The notes under the pieces were generated by a model. The model was not told where the DNA came from. It saw nothing but the letters and a program-made list of their open reading frames with translations, and made no database searches. Shown here piece after piece: positions 1-8,102 of a stretch of 49,162 nucleotides of DNA. The position numbers and the translations under genes were made by a program. Source of the stretch: Deltaproteobacteria bacterium (GTDB lineage: Bacteria > Myxococcota_A > UBA9042); contig VGRO01000024.1 in NCBI GenBank assembly GCA_016875335.1, forward strand, positions 1 to 49,162, read 5' to 3'. The first letter of the stretch is position 1. Each line of letters begins with the position of its first letter.

Positions 1-2
1 AC

Positions 3-773
3 GTCGTGGCGGCGCAACTGCAGCAGGCCGATCGCCTCGCGCTGGTGGGCCGGGTCGCCATGGGCATGGCGCACGAGATTGGCGGGCCCCTGGCCATCCT
101 GGGCGGCTACCTCGAACGGCTCGAAGCGCTGCAGCGCGCCGACGCGCCACTGGACAAGCGCCTGCATTGCATCGACCAGGCCCGCCACGCCGCCGACCGC
201 ATCCACGCACTGCTGAGCGATCTCGCCCAGCCAGGCCTGCCCCAAGCGCGCGACGTGGACCGGCCTTGCGACTTGGGCGCGGTGGTGGTGCGGGTGGTCG
301 CGCAGGCCGAGCAGCATCCGCGGGCCCGCGTGCTCGACGTTGCCGTCGACGTGGCCGACGCCCAGCACGCGGCCGAGGCGTCGGCGAGCCACATGGAGCA
401 GGTGCTCCTGAACCTGCTGGTCAACGCCGCCGACGCGCTGCGCGGGCCCGGCAAGGTCGCCATTGCCGTGCGCCGCCAGGGCGATTGGCAGGTGGTGCAC
501 GTCGATGACGATGGCCCGGGCATCGACCCCGACTTGCGCGAGCGCGTGTTCGACGAATTCTACTCGACCAAAGCCGACCAGGCTGCGCAGGCCAGCCGGC
601 GCAGCGGCTGGGGCCTGGGCCTTGCCGTCAGCCGCCGCATCGTCGAACGCTACGGCGGGGCGCTGCACGCCGACGCGAGCCCTCTCGGCGGTGCCCGATT
701 CACCCTGCGGGTGCCGGTGCCCGGGGCGCTGCGCAAGGCGGCCCGGCAGTCGGGGGTGCGGGCCGTCGGCTGA
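3..773 (+). CDS. Sensor histidine kinase, C-terminal part (5' end outside window)
   Basis: This is the transmitter half of a two-component sensor kinase, which autophosphorylates a histidine and passes the phosphate to a response regulator. The H-box GMAHEIGGPLAILGGY sits near the left edge, with the His about residue 23 counted from a GTG at 6. The HATPase_c signatures follow in order: N-box VLLNLLVNAADAL, G1 box VDDDGPGIDPD, F-box FDEFYSTK and G2 box GWGLGLAVSRRIVERYGG. The reading frame is open to the left edge, so the sensor domain and true start almost certainly lie outside the window. The GTG at 6 is only the first possible start inside it. The kinase family is certain, but the signal sensed cannot be known from here. 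No response regulator follows, as the next gene is an unrelated lipoprotein. Confidence 0.9.
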   Translation, partial: VVAAQLQQADRLALVGRVAMGMAHEIGGPLAILGGYLERLEALQRADAPLDKRLHCIDQARHAADRIHALLSDLAQPGLPQARDVDRPCDLGAVVVRVVAQAEQHPRARVLDVAVDVADAQHAAEASASHMEQVLLNLLVNAADALRGPGKVAIAVRRQGDWQVVHVDDDGPGIDPDLRERVFDEFYSTKADQAAQASRRSGWGLGLAVSRRIVERYGGALHADASPLGGARFTLRVPVPGALRKAARQSGVRAVG

Positions 774-862
774 CCGTCGCCGCGCGGTTTTCTTGACTTC
801 GCCGGCAGGGGCGCAATCCTGCGCGGGACCGGCCGCCGTGGCGCGGTCGCCGGCCCTGTCCC

Positions 863-1519
863 ATGCGTACCTCGTTCGCCCGCCCACTCGTGTCGTGCCT
901 CGCGGCGGCTTTCGTGCTCGTGGCTGCATGCCGGGGTGCGCCGTCCAAGCCGGCGGTGCGCCGTGTCGAACCCGTGCGCGATCCGCGCTGGGCCGATCCA
1001 GAGCCACCGACCGACCCGAGCCCGGTCGCCGCCCCCTCCGAGGTGTCCGTGGTGCTTGCGGGTCCGCCGACTGCCACCGATCCGCCCGAGTCGCTGACCG
1101 CCGTAGGCGCATCGTTGGAAACCCGCAAGGTCGAGGCGCTCGGCCTGGCCATCGACATGCCGGGCCCGGCCACGGCGGTCGCTGCGGGCGCCGGGTTGGG
1201 TGAGACGTGGGTGTTCGAGCGGCCGATCCGCGGCAGCGCCTATGGCCTTGTCGTCGCCGTTTCGCGCCGGCCCGTGGCCAACCCCGCGCAGTTGGCGCTG
1301 GCGGCCACCGAGATCGGCAGCAAGGAGTTGGCGGCGACAGGCGCCGAGGGCGACCTGTGGTGGGTGGTCAAGCCGGTCGAAGGGCCCGTGCAACAGGTAT
1401 GGGCGGCGCGGCGCGCCGGGTTGTGGGCGTTGCTGGCTATCTGTACAGCACCGCCGGACTACCTAGACCTGGCTGTGTCGGCTTGCAAGACGGTGCGGGT
1501 AGATTCCCCGGCGCCCTGA
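863..1519 (+). CDS. Small putative lipoprotein of unknown function
   Basis: This 218-residue protein starts MRTSFARPLVSCLAAAFVLVAAC, a short basic n-region, a hydrophobic core and a V-A-A-C lipobox with Cys23. It should therefore be lipidated and processed by Lgt/LspA. A Pro/Ala-rich low-complexity linker (about residues 25-75) precedes a compact domain (about 85-215). That domain contains EALGLAIDMPGPATAV and WWVVKPVEGPVQQVWAARR, possibly a small alpha/beta fold scanning 'bactericidal-style' residues, but I recognise no family. It lies 89 bases after the kinase stop on the same strand and could be co-transcribed with it. The start is chosen because it gives a complete signal peptide. Existence as a gene is well supported, and the function is unknown. 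Confidence 0.75.
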   Translation: MRTSFARPLVSCLAAAFVLVAACRGAPSKPAVRRVEPVRDPRWADPEPPTDPSPVAAPSEVSVVLAGPPTATDPPESLTAVGASLETRKVEALGLAIDMPGPATAVAAGAGLGETWVFERPIRGSAYGLVVAVSRRPVANPAQLALAATEIGSKELAATGAEGDLWWVVKPVEGPVQQVWAARRAGLWALLAICTAPPDYLDLAVSACKTVRVDSPAP

Positions 1520-1609
1520 CCGTCGGCACGAGGCCGCCTCGGACACCCTCCAAACACCCAGCCAGGCGTCGGGAACCTACGACATCGGCCAAAGACACCA
1601 ATCAGCAAA

Positions 1610-1638
1610 CTGGCGGCGGGCCCATGCGCGGCCGCCAG
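1610..1638. terminator. Inverted repeat between convergent genes, possible terminator
   Basis: CTGGCGGC (1610-1617) pairs with GCCGCCAG (1631-1638) across a 13-base loop, between the stops of two convergent genes. On the minus strand the stem is followed by a short T-rich stretch (TTTGCTGATT), so it may help terminate the thioesterase operon. There is no T-run on the plus strand. Confidence 0.35.
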
Positions 1639-1640
1639 CC

Positions 1641-2156
1641 CTAGGTGATGGGGGCCAGGGCCCGCAGCGCCAGATCGGCGAATCGCTGGGCGCCGGGCCA
1701 TCCGGCAAACGCAGCCAGGTTCGGCGGCCGCATCGCGATGTAGTGCCCGGTGGCCGACGCGACCACCCCTGCCGTATTCCGCAACTCCGCGCAAAGCATC
1801 AATGTTCGGCCATCGGAGCGCTCCAGCCACGCCCGCAGGTCCAAGGCGTCGCCCGGCCTTGCCGGGGCCCGAAAATGGACCTGGGTGGACGCGCCGGGCG
1901 CAGCGTAGCCGTTCATCCAGCACGCCCAACCCATCGCTTCGTCGAGCACGGCGGCGAGCAGGCCACCATGGATGTGTCCGGGCAGCCCCTCGCCGTCAAC
2001 GCCAGGCCACACAGTGCCTGCGATGACGCGTTCAGCGGCCGCCCAGCGCCACCGCACGCGCACGTCGGCGCGCCGAAGGTGGCGGCTTGGCTCCGCAATC
2101 TCGCAGTCGTCGGCGACGATGCCCGCGCAGAAAGGCTCCAGCGCCTCCGGCGTCAC
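1641..2156 (-). CDS. PaaI-family (hotdog-fold) thioesterase
   Basis: This 171-residue protein is predicted to hydrolyse an acyl-CoA or similar thioester. The hotdog signature is clear: GHIHGGLLAAVLDEAMGWA at about residues 60-78, with the HGG turn (His63) and the Asp72-Glu73 pair on the central helix where PaaI-type enzymes keep their catalytic acid. The strands that follow (STQVHFRAPARPGDALDLRAWLE and LMLCAELRNTAGVVASATG) are the usual beta-sheet of the family. The start is placed at a GTG overlapping the TGA of the 88-residue gene upstream (GTGA), which is typical of translational coupling. Upstream codons in this frame are out-of-frame shadow. It is the last gene of the minus-strand AAA ATPase operon. 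The substrate is unknown. Confidence 0.85.
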   Translation of the reverse strand: MTPEALEPFCAGIVADDCEIAEPSRHLRRADVRVRWRWAAAERVIAGTVWPGVDGEGLPGHIHGGLLAAVLDEAMGWACWMNGYAAPGASTQVHFRAPARPGDALDLRAWLERSDGRTLMLCAELRNTAGVVASATGHYIAMRPPNLAAFAGWPGAQRFADLALRALAPIT

Positions 2157-2419
2157 AGGGCGGCGCGCATCCGGCTGAGCAGCGGCGCGACGTCTTCGTC
2201 CAAGCCGAACTTGCGCCCGGCCTCCTTGAACTGCGCCGTGCCAACCGCAGCGTCGAGGCCGTGGGCCGCGAACGCGCGCGCTTGGATTTGCATCGGCAAC
2301 TCCATCATCCGCGCGACGTCGCCCGCGCCCTTGGCCGCCGCGAACTGCTCGCGAAACACCGGATCCTCGAATCCTGCGACGATTTTGGACAGCACGTCCA
2401 CGAATTTGGCCTTGTCCAT
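2153..2419 (-). CDS. Small conserved-looking helical protein of unknown function
   Basis: This 88-residue protein (begins MDKAKFVDVLSKIVAGFEDP) has no signal peptide and no membrane segment. Its composition (A, K, E, L, F, M) suggests a compact all-helical protein. I recognise no family. It is supported as a real gene by a strong ribosome binding site (GGGAGGAAG just before the ATG at 2419). It also fits tightly between the AAA ATPase (18 bases upstream) and the thioesterase (4-base overlap). The context suggests a cytoplasmic protein expressed with the ATPase, perhaps a cofactor or substrate, but nothing in the sequence shows this. Confidence 0.75.
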   Translation of the reverse strand: MDKAKFVDVLSKIVAGFEDPVFREQFAAAKGAGDVARMMELPMQIQARAFAAHGLDAAVGTAQFKEAGRKFGLDEDVAPLLSRMRAAL

Positions 2420-2437
2420 CGCTTCCTCCCTTGGGGG

Positions 2438-4888
2438 TCAGTCGTCCGGGTACTGGCGCACCACGCGCCCCTGGTCCTTGTATTCGCGTTCTGCCGCGCG
2501 GTTGAGGTGGGCGTAGCCGATGGAACTGCCCTCCTCGGCGGCCCACACGGCGGCGCGAATGATGGCGTTTTGGATCTGGCCGCCCGTCAACTCCCAATCG
2601 AGCGCAAGATCCCGGAACTTGAGGTCAGGCTCGCGCGGCGCGTCGTCCGGGACCATCACCTGCCACAGCCGCTGGCGCTCGGCGACCTCGGGTGCCGGGA
2701 ACTGCGGCTTGAAGCGGATGCGCCGCAGGAACGCGGTGTCGATGCTGTCCGGGTGGTTGGTAGTCAGGATGACGACGCCGTCGAAATCTTCAAGTCGCTG
2801 CAAGAGGTAGTTGACCTCGAGATTGGCGTAGCGGTCCACCGAGGACTGTACGTCGGTCCGCTTGGCGAAAAGCGAGTCGGCCTCGTCGAAAAGCAGCGCG
2901 ATTCCAGAGTCCTGCGATGCGTCGAACAGCTTGCTGAGCCGCTCCTCGGTTTCGCCGATGTACTTGCTGACCACGCTGGCGAGGTCGACGCGGAAAAGCT
3001 CCAGACCGAGGTCGCGGGCCACCAGACCGGCGCACAACGTTTTGCCGGTGCCGGAGGGTCCCGAGAACAGCGCCGTCAAGGCACGGCCATAGCCCATCGT
3101 GCGCCCGTAGCCCTGGACGTCGAGCACATGCCCGGCAAAGCGCCCGAACCTCACCATCTCGTGCAGGATCTCGCGGGTGTCTTCGGGCAGGATGGTGTTC
3201 TCCCAGCGTCCGCGCACGTTGATGCGGGTGGCAAGTCCGGCCAGCCGCGAACTGGCCACATCGCGCACCGCCCGTTCGACGTCGCTTTGCAACACCCGAC
3301 CGTGGCCGATCGTGCGCTGGCGGCCCATGGCCTGCGCAAGGTTGACGGTCAAGTCGATCTCGTCGATGCCGAACTTGAAAACAGAAAGCGTCGCCACCAT
3401 GTCGGCCAGTTCGGCGTCGGCCACCTTGCCGTCCAGGCGTTCGCGCCACAACGATTTGCGCTCGTCCATCGACGGGGCCAGCGTCGGCAGTTCGATGCAC
3501 CCCAGTTCGCGCAGGAGGGCCAGATGCACGCGAGGCGACAGCTTCTGCTCGTCGGCGCGCACACTGGCCCGCGACTGGAAGAACATGGTGGTCGTCTCGC
3601 CCTGCAGCAGTTGGACCAGTGCCGCCAGCCGCTCGGCGCCGTGGTCGCCACCATCGGCCACCTGCGCTTCGCCGAAATACACACCGGCCCGCACCAGTCG
3701 CGCTCGGCCTAGCACCTGGCCGACCCGGTCGGATTCCGACGCCGGTCCTGGCGCCGCGAGCAGCAGGTCGAGGCGAACCTCCAACATGCTTTCACCGAGC
3801 GTTTCCAGCGCCTCCCTGGCGATGCGCAGAGCGCCCGCGCGTTCGGCGCCGAGCAGCAGAAACCTGCGCCGCGCTCGAAAACCGCGCGCCAGGGCTTCGC
3901 GCACCTGAGGCGGCAGCGGCGCAGCGTTGTCTGCACTGCCGTCCGCCCCATCGTCTGGGCCCCCGTCTGCACCTCTGTCTGCGTCGCCCTCGGTCTCGGC
4001 GCGGCGCTTGTGGAACAGCACGCCCTTGAGGTCGTCCAGACGGATGGGCAGACCGAGCAGGTGCCCGGCTGCGAAGCTGCCCGCGCGGTAGCGCATACCG
4101 GCCACGTCGTCGCCGCCGGCCAACAGCAACCCATAGCGCCGCAGGGTCGCGGTCATGCCCAGCGCCTGCAGCACGGCCCGGCCCCGCACGCCGAATGGAT
4201 CGGCGCAGTGCTGCAAGAAATCTTCGGGCCAGGCGATGCGCGCCGTCTCGCGCCACAGAGCGCGATATAGCCACAGGAATTCGGGAACCAGTTCCGGGGC
4301 CAGCGCCAGCCACAAGAGGTCGCACTCCAAGTCCGACAGCCCGAACACCACCCGCAATTCGTCGAAGCGCAGGGCGCCGTCGCTTGTCGGCTGCAGCTGG
4401 TCGTAGCGCGGGGCCAGCCGTTCTTCCATCCGCGCCACGAACGCCACGCGCTCTGGTTCCAGCGCTTCGCCGCGCAGGCAGCGCAGGCAGGTCGAATCCA
4501 GCGACTGCACCGCGCCCGCCGGCAACGGATTGCGGTTTGGGTCGTCGGTCGACCGGTCCCAGGGCCGCAGGACGACCAGATAGCGTTGCACCATGGCGCG
4601 CACGCGTTCGAGGTACAGCGCGAATTCCGCGCCCGCCCCGCCCAGCCACGGTCGCGCGCCCGCCCCACTGTCGGCAGGCACGGCGTCCTCGCCCCCGAGT
4701 TCGGCCCGCAGCAGCCCGCGCAGCAGGTCGGCCTGGACGTCGCTCAGTTCGTCGGTCGACAGGTCTGGATCGATGCGCGCCTGGTCCAGCAGCGCCTTGG
4801 CCCGCGACCGCGAAATACCCGGCAGGTAGGTCAGCGCCGTCTCGACGGGTCGGTTGGGGGGCAGACCTGACAAACCGGATCGCGCCAT
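2438..4888 (-). CDS. AAA+ ATPase with degenerate first and active second ATPase module
   Basis: This 816-residue cytoplasmic protein has a canonical C-terminal AAA+ module. Walker A GPSGTGKT lies at about residues 609-616, Walker B LLFDEADSLF at about 664-673, sensor-1 LTTNHPDSID near 706 and the arginine stretch RRIRF near 721. These are close to the CDC48/FtsH-like classic clade. A second, N-terminal AAA-like region (about 335-470) keeps the fold pattern, but its Walker A is degenerate (LLLGAERAGALRIA), so it is probably non-hydrolysing. The extreme N-terminus (LPGISRSRAKALLDQA) resembles a helix-hairpin-helix. Similar two-lobed ATPases are known both alone and beside contractile injection systems. 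No such genes are visible here, so its substrate is unknown. The start ATG has AAGG about 8 bases upstream. It heads a three-gene operon. Confidence 0.9.
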   Translation of the reverse strand: MARSGLSGLPPNRPVETALTYLPGISRSRAKALLDQARIDPDLSTDELSDVQADLLRGLLRAELGGEDAVPADSGAGARPWLGGAGAEFALYLERVRAMVQRYLVVLRPWDRSTDDPNRNPLPAGAVQSLDSTCLRCLRGEALEPERVAFVARMEERLAPRYDQLQPTSDGALRFDELRVVFGLSDLECDLLWLALAPELVPEFLWLYRALWRETARIAWPEDFLQHCADPFGVRGRAVLQALGMTATLRRYGLLLAGGDDVAGMRYRAGSFAAGHLLGLPIRLDDLKGVLFHKRRAETEGDADRGADGGPDDGADGSADNAAPLPPQVREALARGFRARRRFLLLGAERAGALRIAREALETLGESMLEVRLDLLLAAPGPASESDRVGQVLGRARLVRAGVYFGEAQVADGGDHGAERLAALVQLLQGETTTMFFQSRASVRADEQKLSPRVHLALLRELGCIELPTLAPSMDERKSLWRERLDGKVADAELADMVATLSVFKFGIDEIDLTVNLAQAMGRQRTIGHGRVLQSDVERAVRDVASSRLAGLATRINVRGRWENTILPEDTREILHEMVRFGRFAGHVLDVQGYGRTMGYGRALTALFSGPSGTGKTLCAGLVARDLGLELFRVDLASVVSKYIGETEERLSKLFDASQDSGIALLFDEADSLFAKRTDVQSSVDRYANLEVNYLLQRLEDFDGVVILTTNHPDSIDTAFLRRIRFKPQFPAPEVAERQRLWQVMVPDDAPREPDLKFRDLALDWELTGGQIQNAIIRAAVWAAEEGSSIGYAHLNRAAEREYKDQGRVVRQYPDD

Positions 4889-5046
4889 GCCGCAACCTTA
4901 GCACGGCGATTGGGCGCTGTCGCAAGCAGGCAACGCGGCCCGCCCGCTGGAGCGCTCGGCCCTGGCCCAAGGCGGTCTTTGGCGCTCCTGGTGCAGCCGC
5001 AGCAAGTTCCGCACGCGACCGGGGAATGGCGGTACCCAAGAAAGCG

Positions 5047-5075
5047 TTGACGCAACCGGAGTGCGGGCCTAGAAT
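5047..5075 (+). promoter_or_regulatory. Sigma70-type promoter of the lspA-lgt-uppS operon
   Basis: TTGACG (5047-5052), a 17-base spacer and TAGAAT (5070-5075) match the sigma70 consensus closely, which is unusual in this GC-rich sequence. The -10 box lies 35 bases before the lspA ATG, giving a leader of about 28-30 bases. Confidence 0.7.
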
Positions 5076-5110
5076 TCCGGCCCCCTCCCGGCTGGTGGAC
5101 GCGACCAAAA

Positions 5111-6079
5111 ATGGCAAACGAAAACGCACCCATCGTCGGGATTCTGCCCCCACGGCCTTGGCGCTTGCGGCCGGCGACCCTGTTTGTGTTCGCGGCGTTG
5201 GTCGCGTTGGTCGATCTGGGCACCAAGGCGTGGGCGACCGGCGCGCTGGCCAACTGGGTGCATCCCTTGGTTTGGACAGAATCGGCGGGGCAGACCCCGG
5301 CCTCCCTGCTGGCGCAACGGGGCATCGACCGTGCGCACGCCGAAGACATCGACCGGCGCGGCGCGCTGGCACGCCTGCACCGCGGACAATGGCCGAACTC
5401 GACGGACGTGGACGCTGCGTGGCTGGGCCGCCACATCGTCGTGGCGCAGGGCACGGGCAACGCTGCACCGCGTGCCACCCGCCTGCTGAACCGCCACCTC
5501 GGCAAGCCCGTTGCGGAGGTGCTGGCCGAGGCGTGGCGGGTCGACGTTGCCCAGGTTCCGGGTTTGCTCGCACACGCTTGGCAGGTCGCCGACCCACCGG
5601 CGGCGCTCGACGTCCCGCTCGGGGCCGGCGAGGCCCTGGCCGTGCTCGACCGGACCATTGTGGTGCTGCCTGACTGGCTGAGCCTGGTCTACGCGGAGAA
5701 CCCCGGCGCCGCGTTCAGTTTCCTGACCAACGCCCCGCCGCTCGTGCGCCACCTGCTGTTCACGGTCATTGCGTCGCTGGCTTCGATCGGCTTGGCGTGG
5801 TGGCTCTGGAAAGGCCACGGCGGCACAGTGCTCGCGAGTTGGTCGCTGGCGGCGATTCTGGGCGGGGCGGTCGGCAACCTCGTCGATCGCCTGCACTACG
5901 GCGTCGTCATCGATTTCATCTACATGTTCGTCGTCCTGGACGGCAAGGTGCACGGCTGGCCTGTGTACAATGTCGCCGACATCGGCATCACGGTGGGCGT
6001 CGTCCTCATCGCGGGCGAATCGCTTTTCCGCCGGCAGCCCGCGCCCACGGCGCCCGCCGCCGCTTCGCCGTCCGCGTAG
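5111..6079 (+). CDS. lspA: Lipoprotein signal peptidase (signal peptidase II) with large insert
   Basis: LspA is the inner-membrane aspartyl protease that cuts the signal peptide off diacylglyceryl-modified prolipoproteins. The family marks are present: DLGTKAWA at the end of the first membrane helix (residues ~22-42), YAENPGAAFSF (~194-204), and the two catalytic-Asp motifs GNLVDRL (Asp259) and YNVADIGI (Asp290). Four membrane helices can be drawn. At 322 residues it is far longer than the usual 160-200. The extra ~125 residues (~52-178) sit between helix 1 and the conserved PDWLSLVYAENPGAAF region, facing the periplasm. They look helical and polar, with no cysteines and no family I know. 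Lgt follows 9 bases after the stop, and a strong promoter lies just upstream. Confidence 0.93.
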   Translation: MANENAPIVGILPPRPWRLRPATLFVFAALVALVDLGTKAWATGALANWVHPLVWTESAGQTPASLLAQRGIDRAHAEDIDRRGALARLHRGQWPNSTDVDAAWLGRHIVVAQGTGNAAPRATRLLNRHLGKPVAEVLAEAWRVDVAQVPGLLAHAWQVADPPAALDVPLGAGEALAVLDRTIVVLPDWLSLVYAENPGAAFSFLTNAPPLVRHLLFTVIASLASIGLAWWLWKGHGGTVLASWSLAAILGGAVGNLVDRLHYGVVIDFIYMFVVLDGKVHGWPVYNVADIGITVGVVLIAGESLFRRQPAPTAPAAASPSA

Positions 6080-6088
6080 TCCGCTGCC

Positions 6089-7087
6089 GTGCACCCGACG
6101 TTCGACATCGGCATCACGACGCTGCCGGCCTATTTCACCCTGCTCATGGTCGGGTTCACGCTGGCGATCCTGTGGGCGCACAAGCTGGGCGTGGCGCAGG
6201 GCATGCCCGGCAATCCGATCCTGGACTGCGGTTTGCTGATGCTGGCCTGCGGCCTGGTCGGCTCGCGGGCGCTGCACATCGTCGCCGACGGCCAGTTCTG
6301 GGACTACGTGCACTTGTGCACCGACCCGATGCAGGTGCCTGCGCTCAGCCTGGGCCGGGGCCTGAAGTGCGCGAGCGACGCCCAGTGCCTCGACGCGGGC
6401 CTTGGCGACTGGTGCGAAACGGCCTCTGGCCTGTGCCGCCAGCGTCAAGATTGCCTGCGCGTCTTCAAGATCTGGTACGGCGGCTACGCCTACTACGGCG
6501 GATTCCTGCTGGCCGTTCCGACCGGCATCTGGTTTCTTCGCAAGAAGCGCATGCCGATCTGGCGGGTCGCCGATCTCGCCAGCTTCGGCATCGCCATGGG
6601 CCTGGTGTTCGGCCGCGTCGGCTGCTTTCTGGCAGGCTGCTGCTTTGGCGGCATCACCGATTCCGGCCTGGCAGTGCGCTTTGGCCGATGGTCGCCCGCA
6701 TGGGACCGGCACCTCGCCGACCACCGCATCACCGATCTGGCCGCGCAATCGCTGCCGGTCCACGCCACGCAACTGTACGAGGCGGCGGCCTGCGCCGTCA
6801 TCAGTTGGCTGTGTTGGCGTCGCGTCCGGTCGGGCGTGCGCTTCCAAGGCGAGGCGTTTTTCTGGTTCATGCTGCTCTACGCCGCGTTCCGCTTTGGCGT
6901 CGAGTTCCTGCGCGCCGACGATCGCGGTCTGTGGCTGGGCGGGGCGCTGTCCACCTCCCAGCTCATCAGTCTGCCGCTGTTGGTGTGGTCGGCATGGGTG
7001 CTCTGGCGCGGCAAGGCGTGGCCGGATGCGCCCGACGTTCCAGGTTCACCCGCCGCGGGACCCTCGGAGGACCATGCGGCTGCATGA
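6089..7087 (+). CDS. lgt: Prolipoprotein diacylglyceryl transferase with Cys-rich insert
   Basis: Lgt transfers diacylglycerol from phosphatidylglycerol to the lipobox cysteine, the step before LspA. This 332-residue multi-span protein has the signature GLVFGRVGCFLAGCCFGG (the GRxG core with the essential Arg) and PVHATQLYEAA near the C-terminal helices. The position of the E. coli His103-Gly-Gly motif reads YYGG here, a Tyr replacement. Between helix 2/3 and that motif is an insertion with five cysteines at residues 94, 100, 109, 116 and 122 (CASDAQC, DWCE, GLC, QDC). It has the spacing style of small EGF-like or secreted Cys-repeat modules. The start is a GTG 9 bases after lspA. The 3' end overlaps uppS by 14 bases, so the genes are co-transcribed. 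Confidence 0.92.
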   Translation: MHPTFDIGITTLPAYFTLLMVGFTLAILWAHKLGVAQGMPGNPILDCGLLMLACGLVGSRALHIVADGQFWDYVHLCTDPMQVPALSLGRGLKCASDAQCLDAGLGDWCETASGLCRQRQDCLRVFKIWYGGYAYYGGFLLAVPTGIWFLRKKRMPIWRVADLASFGIAMGLVFGRVGCFLAGCCFGGITDSGLAVRFGRWSPAWDRHLADHRITDLAAQSLPVHATQLYEAAACAVISWLCWRRVRSGVRFQGEAFFWFMLLYAAFRFGVEFLRADDRGLWLGGALSTSQLISLPLLVWSAWVLWRGKAWPDAPDVPGSPAAGPSEDHAAA

Positions 7088-7835
7088 ATCGGTGACGTCG
7101 ACCAAGGACGAGTCAAGTGCGCTGCCCGCCGCCTTGCCGCGCCACGTTGCCATCATCATGGACGGCAACGGCCGCTGGGCAAAGCGCCGCGGGTTGGGCC
7201 GCAGCGACGGACACCGCGCCGGCGCCGAATCGGTGCGGGCGATCGTCCGCATGGCGCGGCGGGCGGGCATCGGTACGCTGACGCTCTACGCGTTCTCCGA
7301 GCAAAACTGGTCGCGGCCCGCGACCGAGGTGCAGGGCCTGTTTTCGTTGCTGGTCGATTTCCTGGCGAGCGAACGCGATGAACTGCGGCGCCACGAGATC
7401 CGCCTCGTGGCGATCGGCCACACGGACAAGCTGCCTCTGCCGGCTCGACTCGCCTTGCGCAAGGTCGTGGACGACACCCGAGCCCACACAGCGATGACCT
7501 TGGCGCTCTGCCTGTCGTACGGCGGTCGCGAGGACCTCGTGCAGGCGGCGCGCAGCCTCGCCGAGCAGGTGCGCGCGGGTACGCTCGATCCCGCGACCAT
7601 CGACGAATCGACCCTGGCGCGGTCGCTGTGGACGGCCCGGCTGGGCGGCGACCCGGACTTGGTCATCCGCACCTCCGGCGAGCAGCGCCTTTCGAACTTC
7701 CTGCTGTGGGAGAGCGCCTACGCCGAGCTGGTGTTCAGCGACGTCGACTGGCCCGACTTTCGCGAAGCCGAGTTCCTGGCCGCGCTGCAGGCGTTTGCAG
7801 GTCGCCAGCGGCGGTTTGGCGCGGTTGCGGCCTAG
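7074..7835 (+). CDS. uppS: Undecaprenyl diphosphate synthase (cis-isoprenyl transferase)
   Basis: This cytoplasmic enzyme condenses isopentenyl diphosphates onto farnesyl diphosphate in cis, making the C55 carrier for peptidoglycan and surface glycans. The 253-residue product carries VAIIMDGNGRWAKRRG (catalytic Asp30), the GHRAGAESVRAIVR helix, YAFSEQNWSRP, and the C-terminal substrate motif LVIRTSGEQRLSNFLLWESAYAELVF. Length is normal for the family. The ATG is preceded by GGAGG at 7066-7070 and lies inside the end of lgt. The stop codon TAG is part of a CTAG that forms the left boundary of the repeat array at 7832, so transcripts run straight into a highly structured region. Confidence 0.95.
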   Translation: MRLHESVTSTKDESSALPAALPRHVAIIMDGNGRWAKRRGLGRSDGHRAGAESVRAIVRMARRAGIGTLTLYAFSEQNWSRPATEVQGLFSLLVDFLASERDELRRHEIRLVAIGHTDKLPLPARLALRKVVDDTRAHTAMTLALCLSYGGREDLVQAARSLAEQVRAGTLDPATIDESTLARSLWTARLGGDPDLVIRTSGEQRLSNFLLWESAYAELVFSDVDWPDFREAEFLAALQAFAGRQRRFGAVAA

Positions 7836-7978
7836 TACCTCTGGCCCGAAATTCGCGCTTGGTTCCGGCGCGCAACAGGGCTGAGGTACTTCCGGCCGCG
7901 GCTGCGGCCGGCCGCGGGGGTGAGCGCGCATGGGCGCGCGACGGGGCTGCGAGCCCCCTTCGCGAAACAAGCAGCTAG
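7832..7978 (+). repeat. CTAG-bounded repeat module A, copy 1
   Basis: This is a 147-base module beginning and ending with CTAG. It is repeated inverted at 41800-41946 with the same length and about 10 mismatches. It contains GTACCTC (7835-7841) paired with GAGGTAC (7883-7889), then GC-rich palindromes. The first CTAG includes the uppS stop codon. It has no coding potential that I trust. Confidence 0.85.
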
Positions 7979-8102
7979 GAGCCTGTCGGACTATCGTCCG
8001 ACTGGCTCCGTGCTGGTTGCGATCGGGGCAGCGACCAAGAACTGCCTGAAGTAAATTCAGGCAGTTTCGGTCGCTGGCAGGCCGCAGCCGCGGCCTGCCT
8101 AG
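7975..8102. repeat. CTAG-bounded hairpin module C1
   Basis: This module sits between CTAG at 7975 and CTAG at 8099 and is absent from the second array. It contains three hairpins. The first is GAGCCTGTCGGAC / GTCCGACTGGCTC (7979-7991 / 7996-8008) with one T-T mismatch. The second is GCGACC..ACTGCCTGAA / TTCAGGCAGT..GGTCGC (8031-8074). The third is GCAGGCCGC / GCGGCCTGC, ending at 8098. It shares its first 11 bases after CTAG with module C2. Confidence 0.75.
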
